Shown here in pieces: positions 58,471 through 64,000 of a DNA stretch of 64,000 nt. Both the position numbers and the translations under genes were made by a program. Source of the stretch: JBBQXH01 sp963710975 (GTDB lineage: Bacteria > Actinomycetota > Thermoleophilia > Gaiellales > Gaiellaceae); contig CAVQCG010000005.1 of the NCBI GenBank assembly GCA_963710975.1, forward strand, positions 248,001 to 312,000. Reading direction: 5' to 3'. Position 1 is the stretch's first letter. The number at the start of each line of letters is the position of its first letter. The notes under the pieces were generated by a model that saw nothing but the letters and a program-made list of their open reading frames with translations, was not told the DNA's origin and ran no database searches.

Positions 58471-59028
58471 CTAGTTCACCGACGGGTCGAGCGGCATGCG
58501 CGCGAGGATCGTGTACGCACCGCCCTTCCGGTGGAGAACGGAGCCCCAGAGCCCGTCGGCGTCGTCCGTGAACACATCGCCCGGCTCGGCGCCCTCCGTG
58601 ATCCAGGCCTCCTGCCGGAGCTCGGCCTCGAGCTGGCCGCCACCCCAGCCCGAGTAACCCGCATACACCCGTGCGCGCCGGACGGCACCGGCGATCTCGT
58701 CGGGATCGACGTCAGCCCGCAGGTAGCCGATCGACCCGAGCACGATCGCGGCCGCAACCTCGGGCTCGTTCAGATCGGCGAGAGCTACGACCGCCTCGGG
58801 CTGGACGGGCCCACCGACGTAGACGAGCGCGCCCTCCTCGACGATTCCTCCGAGATCCGCGATCGCATCGACGACAGGAACCGTTGACGGCCGGTTGAGC
58901 ACTACGCCCATTGCCCCTTCCGGCGTGTGCTCGGTGACGAGAACGACCGCGCGCCGGAAGTTCGGATCGAGCAGCGCCGCGGAAGCGATCAGAAGCTGAC
59001 CCTTGAGGGAGACGAAGTCGGAGTCCAC
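58471..59028 (-). CDS. YqgE/AlgH family protein
   Basis: 185 residues, standard length. LKGQLLIASAALLDPNFRRAVVLVTEHTPEGAMGVVLNRPS, VYVGGPVQPEAVVAL, and ARVYAGYSGWGGGQLEAELRQEAWIT are the family signatures. Function is still unclear across bacteria (a transcription regulator role for AlgH was proposed). CAGAAT at 59035-59040 lies 6 nt before the GTG. Confidence 0.92.
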   Translation of the reverse strand: MDSDFVSLKGQLLIASAALLDPNFRRAVVLVTEHTPEGAMGVVLNRPSTVPVVDAIADLGGIVEEGALVYVGGPVQPEAVVALADLNEPEVAAAIVLGSIGYLRADVDPDEIAGAVRRARVYAGYSGWGGGQLEAELRQEAWITEGAEPGDVFTDDADGLWGSVLHRKGGAYTILARMPLDPSVN

Positions 59029-59053
59029 GCCCCCATTCTGATACGTCCTCGAG

Positions 59054-59779
59054 TCAGGGGTGAATCGTGACCGGTGTCCCGAGGGGCAGATGCGCCATCA
59101 GGTACCGCATGCTCTCGTCGGTCGCATGCAGGCAACCGGCGGAGCTCGCGGCTCCGATCGATCCCGGAGCATTCGTCCCGTGAACGGCGATCCGGTTACC
59201 GCCGGTCCAGTTGGCCGGCAGGTTCGGCTGGTGGGCCGAGAGAGCGATGATGCAGCAGCCGTAGTACGGCCCGTACCGATCTCCGCTGAGCTTGTCGGTG
59301 ACCGCGAAGCGCCCGACCGGGGTCGGCGACCCGGATCGCCCGACGCCGACGGTCACCTTCCGCAACACGCGTCCCCCGCGCTCGAGGGTGAGGATGCGAC
59401 GGGAGAGGTCGATCTCGACGGAAACCTCGATCCTGCGAAGCTTCACGCGTGCCGCCCGGCCGTCGATCCAGCCGATCTGGCCGTTGGGGAGCGCGCTCGT
59501 GACCACGCCGAGCCACCGGCCCCGCCGCTCGACGACTGCGACCGTCTGCGGCGATCCGAACTCTGTCCGCGCCGCCAGCGTGGCCACGGCGTTCTTGCCG
59601 GGTGCCGCGCGGACTGCGATCTGCTCGACGATGCGGGCGGACACCGCTCCCGGAGAGCGCTCCGGGAGCACCAGCCCCGGCGCCCCGGTCGGTGCCGCCT
59701 GGAGAGCTCCCGCCAGCAGAAGGGCGGCCAGGAGAACGAGGACGAGCGAGGTGGGGAGCCGGCGCACTCCCTCCTGCAT
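59054..59779 (-). CDS. L,D-transpeptidase (YkuD domain), exported
   Basis: 241 residues. Signal peptide SLVLVLLAALLLAGALQAAP; an SH3-like part with SARIVEQIAVRAAPGKNAVATLA; YkuD catalytic domain with IAVHGTNAPGSIGAASSAGCLHA holding the His and nucleophile Cys of HGx...SxGCxH. Makes 3-3 cross-links in peptidoglycan or attaches proteins. The promoter region upstream contains no clear -10; two large direct repeats lie beyond. Confidence 0.9.
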   Translation of the reverse strand: MQEGVRRLPTSLVLVLLAALLLAGALQAAPTGAPGLVLPERSPGAVSARIVEQIAVRAAPGKNAVATLAARTEFGSPQTVAVVERRGRWLGVVTSALPNGQIGWIDGRAARVKLRRIEVSVEIDLSRRILTLERGGRVLRKVTVGVGRSGSPTPVGRFAVTDKLSGDRYGPYYGCCIIALSAHQPNLPANWTGGNRIAVHGTNAPGSIGAASSAGCLHATDESMRYLMAHLPLGTPVTIHP

Positions 59780-59833
59780 CGGCAGCAGAGGAGTGGCATC
59801 CCGTCACTACGACGAGGGATCCTCGAACGCAAG

Positions 59834-60069
59834 GCGCACGCAGGTGCGCCGCGCAGCGGCCGCGCCGAAGGCGCCAGGCCGCGAAGACCCATCGCGGGCA
59901 CAGCCCGCGATACCCAACGAAAGGGGCCGGATTGCCCCGGCCCCCGAGACTGGCGCACGCAGGTGCGCCGCGCAGCGGCCGCGCCGAAAGCGCCAGGCCG
60001 CGAAGACCCATCGCGGGCACAGCCCGCGATACCCAACGAAAGGGGCCGGATTGCTCCGGCCCCCGAGAC
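59834..60069 (-). repeat. mosaic hairpin repeat array 8 (two 118-bp direct copies)
   Basis: Two copies (59834-59951, 59952-60069) differ at only a few positions. Each has the minus-oriented core GCGCAGCGGCCGCG, CGCCGAAGGCG (CGCCGAAAGCG in copy 2) and CCAGGCCGCGAAG, then GCGGGCACAGCCCGC, and ends with hairpin GGGGCCGG-6 nt-CCGGCCCC. It lies between two minus-strand genes, downstream of the LEA-like gene. Confidence 0.85.
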
Positions 60070-60088
60070 TCCACGTAGATGACGCTTC

Positions 60089-60346
60089 TCAGCTGAGCGC
60101 GTCCTTCGCCTTTCCGGCGACATCGCCCGCAGCATCACCGGCCTTGCCCGCCGCGTCACCCGCGGCGTCAGCGGTCTCCGCCGCAGCGTCGCCGGCTTTC
60201 CCGCCAACGTCACCCGCAACGTCGCCGGCCTTCCCCGCTGCGTCACCGGCGCCGTCAGCGGCCTTTCCGGCCGCGTCGCCTGCCTTGTCAGCGCCGCCCG
60301 CCGCGGCGTCCTTTCCTTTACCGAAGATCTTGTCAAGAAAACCCAC
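60089..60346 (-). CDS. LEA-like Ala/Gly/Asp/Lys repeat protein
   Basis: 85 residues from GTG 60346, chosen because a strong AGGAGGAG site lies 5-6 nt before it. After MGFLDKIFGKGKD, the chain is almost only A, G, D, K, V and E in repeats like AGDAAGKA and GDVAGDV with 7-11 residue periods. This is the amphipathic or disordered pattern of late-embryogenesis/apolipoprotein-like stress proteins. No fold or reaction. It may protect membranes or proteins from drying; that is inference. Confidence 0.7.
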   Translation of the reverse strand: MGFLDKIFGKGKDAAAGGADKAGDAAGKAADGAGDAAGKAGDVAGDVGGKAGDAAAETADAAGDAAGKAGDAAGDVAGKAKDALS

Positions 60347-60457
60347 GCCGTCTCCTCCTGATCGCTTCATCGAGTCGGTCTCTGCGTAACCCGTGTCGCA
60401 ATCGTACCCTCGGGGAGGGTCAGACGAGAAGGGCGCGGCCCGGCCACGGTCGAGAAA

Positions 60458-63400
60458 TCAGACGTTCTGAGGCTCTCCCTCAGGGACCTGACCCTTCTCT
60501 TTCACGGCACGCTGCCCTTCGACGTCGAGGTCGGGGAGGATCCGCGCGAGCCACGCCGGAATCCACCACGCCCACCGCCCCATGAGCACGAGCAGCGCGG
60601 GTGCGAGGAGCAACGTCATGGTCGCGGCGAGCGCGACCGCGACTGCCAGTCCAACCCCGAACTGCTTGACCGTCGGATCGCCGTTCAGGATGAAGCTCCC
60701 GAACACGGCGATCATGATCAGTGCGGCCGCCGCGATCACCCGCGCGCTCTGAGCGAGTCCTTCCCGGGTCGCGTCGAGGCTGCTCTTCCCTTGCGCGCGA
60801 TGCGCGTCGACCGTGCTCAGCAGGAAGACCTGATAGTCCATCGACAGCCCGAAGAGGATCGCGAACATCATCAGCGGCACGTAGCTCGCGATCGGCACCG
60901 AGTTGCCCTGGTACGGGTCGAGGCCCACGATCCCGAGCCCCCAGCCCCACTGGAAGCACGCCGTGAGGACGCCGAACGAGGCGGCGGCCGACAGGACGTT
61001 CGTCAGCGCTGCCTGTACCGGAACGAGGAATGAGCGGAAGGCGAGCAGGAGGACGATGATGCTGAGCAGGATCACGGTCAGGATCACGAGCGGCAGCTTG
61101 TCGGAGATCTCGGACGCAAGATCGACGTTGCTCGCTGTCGATCCACCGACGAACGCGTCGATGCCCTCCTCGCCCTCCGTCGCGTCGGGGATCACCGACG
61201 AGCGAACGGTGATGACGAGATCGGCAGTCGCCGGATCGGCAGGCGCCGTCGTCGGTACGACCGTGTAGATCGCGGTGTCGCCGGAGTCGTTGACCACCGG
61301 CGGCGAGACGAGCACGACGCCGCTCGTCGCCGTCAGGGCATCCTGCAACTTCACGAGGCGGGGATCGGTGGCCCGGTCGTCGCCGCCCGCCTTCGTCAGC
61401 TCCTTGGTGAGACTGTCCTGGAGCGCCTCCGCCTCCTTCTGCTGGGCATCCGCCTGCTTCTGCAGCTCCTCGAGCTGCGCCTGCTGCGCCTTCAGGTCGT
61501 CCGCCTGCTGCTCGAGGTCCGCCGCCTCGGCCTTCAGCTGGTCGCCCTCCTTGGCGAGCTGGGCGCCCTCTGCCTCGAGCTTCTTCTGTTGCGCCGCAAG
61601 CTGGCTGGCTTGCTTCTCGAGCGCAGCCGCCTCCTCCGCAAGAGTCGCGGCCTGACCCCGCAGCGCGTCGGCCTGCTGTCGTGTCGACTCCGCCTTGGCC
61701 ACGAGCGCCTCGGCCTGTCGGCGGAGGCCGGGAATCCGGTCACGATTCGCCGCGATCTCGTCTTCGACCTTCTGCTCGCGCTTCTGGAGGTCGGCGAGCT
61801 CCGCCTCGAGCTTCGCCTTCTCGTCGGGGTCGTCAGTGTTCGCGATCTCGTCCTCGAGCTTCTGCTCCTCGTCCTTGATGTCGGCAAGCTCCTTCTGGAG
61901 CTCGGCGTTGCGCCGGGCGAGCCGCTCCGCCTCCGCGACGAGCGCCTCGGCCTCTCGGCGGAGCCGGGCTTCCTCGGCGCGAAGAGCCGCCTCCTCCGCC
62001 TCGAGCTGCGTCTTCTGCGCCGCGAGGTCGGCCTTCTGGCGCTCGAGCGAGTCCGCCTGCTTCTGGAGCGCCGCCGCCTGCTTCTCGAGGCTCGCCTGCT
62101 GTTTCTCGAGGCTCGCCTGCTGTTTCTCGAGGTCCGCCTGGCTGGCCTTCAGCTCGTCCGACTCCTGCTCGAGCTCCTTCTGCTGCTGCTTGCCCTCGGC
62201 CTGCTCCTGCTCGAGCTCGTTCTGCAAGACGAGCAGATCGTCCTCCTGCGACTCGACCTCGAGATCCGGGGTTGCCGCTGGAGCGAGCTGCGTCGCGATC
62301 AGGAGCGGGCCGTTGTAGCCGACGCCGAAGCCGTTCGCGACGAGATCGTACGCCTGGCGCTCCGTCGTGTCCTTCGGCGTCGAGCCGATGTCCTCCTGGC
62401 CGAGGCGAAGTGAGAAGAAGGGGATGATCAGCGGCACGAGAATCACAGCCGCCACGGCGACGGCGATCCAGGGCTTCCCAGTGACGAAACGCGCCCAGCC
62501 GGCCCAGAATCCCTCGTCCGGCCCCTTCTGCTTTGGGCGCATGAAGGCCGGCAGATGAAGCCACTCGACGCCGTGTCCGAGGATCGCGAGCAGCGCCGGC
62601 AGGAGCGTGACCGCCGCCAGCACCGCGAGCACGACGGCGACGGCTGACGCGTAGCCGAGCGAGAAGACGAGCGGGATCCCCGCCACGACGAGCGACAGGA
62701 GCGCGATGACGACAGTCGTCCCGGCGAACACGATCGCGCTCCCAGCCGTCGCCACCGCCTGGGCGATCGCCTCCGACCGCTCCATGCCTCCCCTGGAGAG
62801 CTTCAGGTAGCGGGTGACGAGGAACAGGGCGTAGTCGATCCCCACCCCGAGGCCGATCATCGTCGCGATCGTGGGCGCGATGCTGGGGATCGACGCTACG
62901 TGCCCGAGCAGTCCGATGAGCCCGAGCGCCATCGACAGCCCGATGATCGCGGTGATGATGGGCATCCCCATCGCGACGATCGTCCCGAAGCTGAGAGTCA
63001 GGATGATCATCGCGGCGACGATCCCGATGACCTCGCTCGATTCCGTCTCGGGCGTCGACAGCTCGGCGCCCACCGGCCCCCCGGCCGCGACCTGCATCCC
63101 GGCCTTGACGCCTGGTTGCGCGGAGTCCAGCACGCGCTGTGCCTCGTCGGCGGTGAGCGAGGCAGACCCGATCTTCAGGAGAACGTTGATGAAGGCGGTC
63201 TTCTTGTCCTTCGAGAGCTGCGCCGCACCTTGCTGGTCGAAGGGACTGACGGCGGAGTAGACGTACGAGATCTTCTTGATCGCCTTGGTGGACTGGGTGA
63301 TCGCGTCCTTGTTCGCCTTGTCGGTCACCTTGCCCGTCTTCGCGTAGAAGACGATCGGGCTCGACCCGTTCTGCTGGGGCGGGAACTTCTCGGCGAGGAG

Positions 63401-63571
63401 GTCGGTAGCCTCCTGGCTCCCCGTGCCGGGCAGGCTCAGGTTGTTGTTCGTATCGGCGCCGACCTGCGAGACGAGGAAGCCGATCCCGACGGCGCCGACG
63501 ACCCAGACGAGCAGGACGACGAACCTGTGGGCCGCGACGAGATGCCCGAGCCCGTAGAGGAGCTTTCCCAC
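60458..63571 (-). CDS. MMPL/RND-family transporter with ~290-residue coiled-coil insert
   Basis: 1037 residues. First membrane half (residues 1-430): one helix, extracytoplasmic domain with LSLPGTGSQEATDLLAEKFPPQQNG, five helices including IGLGVGIDYALFLVTRYLK (MMPL Asp-Tyr proton relay). Second half (to 1037): FGLSMDYQVFLLSTV and ALIMIAVFGSFI. In the second extracytoplasmic loop, residues ~436-728 form an unbroken coiled coil (LEKQQASLEKQQASLEKQ and many AEAA/ELQK heptads). Such inserts occur in some actinobacterial MMPL proteins (compare MmpL13/YdgH types), but this is long. Probably exports lipids. GTG start; TAGGAA at 63578-63583. Confidence 0.9.
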   Translation of the reverse strand: MGKLLYGLGHLVAAHRFVVLLVWVVGAVGIGFLVSQVGADTNNNLSLPGTGSQEATDLLAEKFPPQQNGSSPIVFYAKTGKVTDKANKDAITQSTKAIKKISYVYSAVSPFDQQGAAQLSKDKKTAFINVLLKIGSASLTADEAQRVLDSAQPGVKAGMQVAAGGPVGAELSTPETESSEVIGIVAAMIILTLSFGTIVAMGMPIITAIIGLSMALGLIGLLGHVASIPSIAPTIATMIGLGVGIDYALFLVTRYLKLSRGGMERSEAIAQAVATAGSAIVFAGTTVVIALLSLVVAGIPLVFSLGYASAVAVVLAVLAAVTLLPALLAILGHGVEWLHLPAFMRPKQKGPDEGFWAGWARFVTGKPWIAVAVAAVILVPLIIPFFSLRLGQEDIGSTPKDTTERQAYDLVANGFGVGYNGPLLIATQLAPAATPDLEVESQEDDLLVLQNELEQEQAEGKQQQKELEQESDELKASQADLEKQQASLEKQQASLEKQAAALQKQADSLERQKADLAAQKTQLEAEEAALRAEEARLRREAEALVAEAERLARRNAELQKELADIKDEEQKLEDEIANTDDPDEKAKLEAELADLQKREQKVEDEIAANRDRIPGLRRQAEALVAKAESTRQQADALRGQAATLAEEAAALEKQASQLAAQQKKLEAEGAQLAKEGDQLKAEAADLEQQADDLKAQQAQLEELQKQADAQQKEAEALQDSLTKELTKAGGDDRATDPRLVKLQDALTATSGVVLVSPPVVNDSGDTAIYTVVPTTAPADPATADLVITVRSSVIPDATEGEEGIDAFVGGSTASNVDLASEISDKLPLVILTVILLSIIVLLLAFRSFLVPVQAALTNVLSAAASFGVLTACFQWGWGLGIVGLDPYQGNSVPIASYVPLMMFAILFGLSMDYQVFLLSTVDAHRAQGKSSLDATREGLAQSARVIAAAALIMIAVFGSFILNGDPTVKQFGVGLAVAVALAATMTLLLAPALLVLMGRWAWWIPAWLARILPDLDVEGQRAVKEKGQVPEGEPQNV

Positions 63572-63621
63572 TCGACGTTCCTACCTGCCGAGGACGACGG
63601 CGCGGTCGGAGCCTTCCGCCT

Positions 63622-63900
63622 CTACGTGGTTTGCCGGCGCTGGCTGGCCGCGCGCGACGAGTACGTGGCGAGGTCGAGGAAGGCGCCGAGCGCGACGAGC
63701 ACCCAGCCCCAGCCCGACACGCCGTCCAGCGGCCCCCAGGCAAGGACGTACATCAGGGTCGTCCAGGGAAGCAACAGCAGCCCGAGCAGAGGCCAGACCC
63801 ATGAGCTGAACGCCATCTCGACCCGATCGCCAAAGATCCACACGAGCCCGAGCGCGATCCGGGGACCGAGACCAGCGGCGATGAGAGCGAGGCAGCACAC
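63622..63900 (-). CDS. small membrane protein
   Basis: 92 residues with three hydrophobic segments: CLALIAAGLGPRIALGLVWIFG, WVWPLLGLLLLPWTTLMYVLAW and GWGWVLVALGAFLDLATYS, then a basic tail (SSRAASQRRQTT). No known signature beyond a pattern common in hypothetical actinobacterial proteins. GTG start at 63900; upstream of the MMPL gene on the same strand, with the MMPL -10 in the gap. Confidence 0.6.
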   Translation of the reverse strand: MCCLALIAAGLGPRIALGLVWIFGDRVEMAFSSWVWPLLGLLLLPWTTLMYVLAWGPLDGVSGWGWVLVALGAFLDLATYSSRAASQRRQTT

Positions 63901-63921
63901 GGGGGCACTCTGTCACGGATC

Positions 63922-63958
63922 GCGGTCCGGCGCCACACCCGAAGGAGCGCCGGACCGC
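63922..63958. terminator. 11-bp hairpin, candidate terminator
   Basis: GCGGTCCGGCG pairs with CGCCGGACCGC across a 15-nt loop and is followed on the plus strand by TTTCC. It lies 22 nt upstream of the small membrane gene; what it terminates is outside or at the right edge of the window. The remaining bases to 64000 hold no recognisable gene. Confidence 0.5.
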
Positions 63959-64000
63959 TTTCCGGATCGTTCAGCGGCAGAGCCCCCTGGGCCTGCTGGT

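Noticed and set aside
1..64000. Insertion sequences, prophage or integrative elements
   Set aside because: No transposase, integrase, phage structural gene or attachment-site duplication was found; base composition is even across the window except for the AT-rich arsR2 operator.

Overview
The window comes from a GC-rich (about two-thirds G+C) bacterial chromosome. It is most likely an actinobacterium of the class Thermoleophilia (Gaiellales/Solirubrobacterales type). I infer this from the classical infC-rpmI-rplT-trmH...pheS-pheT order, CYTH-CHAD and PPK1/PPX polyphosphate genes, ArsI/CadI and CsoR-type metal genes, MMPL, L,D-transpeptidase and LemA/DUF2207 proteins, PHO boxes built from GTTCACC repeats, and many genes that look leaderless. 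No rRNA, tRNA, IS element, phage or CRISPR array was seen. LAYOUT. 1-3.4 kb (minus): 3' part of a CbiX-type chelatase, a methyltransferase, DUF2207 and LemA. 3.5-8 kb: a lipoprotein, lipoamide dehydrogenase, and a BrkB membrane domain fused to a degenerate PfkB kinase. 8-11.3 kb (minus): 2-oxoacid dehydrogenase E1alpha-E1beta-E2. 12.1-21.1 kb (mostly minus): phenylalanyl- and threonyl-tRNA synthetases and the IF3-L35-L20 operon, with a WD40-like protein and a methyltransferase inserted. 21.1-26.2 kb: HAD phosphatase, G6PD, NDH-2, and a PiT-DUF47 phosphate importer. 26.9-34.8 kb: polyphosphate/nucleotide block (CYTH-CHAD, Nudix, SixA-like phosphatase, SIS isomerase, PPX, PPK1, PHP). 34.9-38.2 kb: arsenic island (ACR3, ArsC, two ArsR, ArsI/CadI). 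38.2-49.8 kb: phosphate regulon (two near-identical response regulators, a histidine kinase, PstSCAB-PhoU, DUF47-PiT), with ChrA and an amidase between. 49.8-52.8 kb: copper operon copZ-copA-csoR. 52.8-58.4 kb: dipeptidase, B12-dependent diol/glycerol dehydratase, tautomerase, SDR and formate/nitrite channel. 58.5-64 kb: YqgE, L,D-transpeptidase, LEA-like protein and a giant MMPL transporter with an inserted coiled coil. HOW THE GENES WORK TOGETHER. The strongest theme is phosphate. Three PHO boxes with exact 11-bp periodicity precede the response regulator, pstS and DUF47-PiT, and the same window carries polyphosphate synthesis, degradation and binding genes. A second theme is metal and oxyanion defence (As, Cu, chromate). 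STRUCTURE OF THE DNA ITSELF. Eight intergenic arrays share one mosaic element: fixed linkers separating short hairpins whose stems change in compensating ways. Six of the eight lie between convergent 3' ends. About 22 genes carry a TAnnnT hexamer 6-10 nt before the start codon, which suggests leaderless transcripts. CAUTION. At least eight conserved genes, including essential thrS, are broken by single-base frameshifts, mostly +1 and mostly between 35 and 45 kb. These look like sequence errors, and each gene is annotated here across its break.
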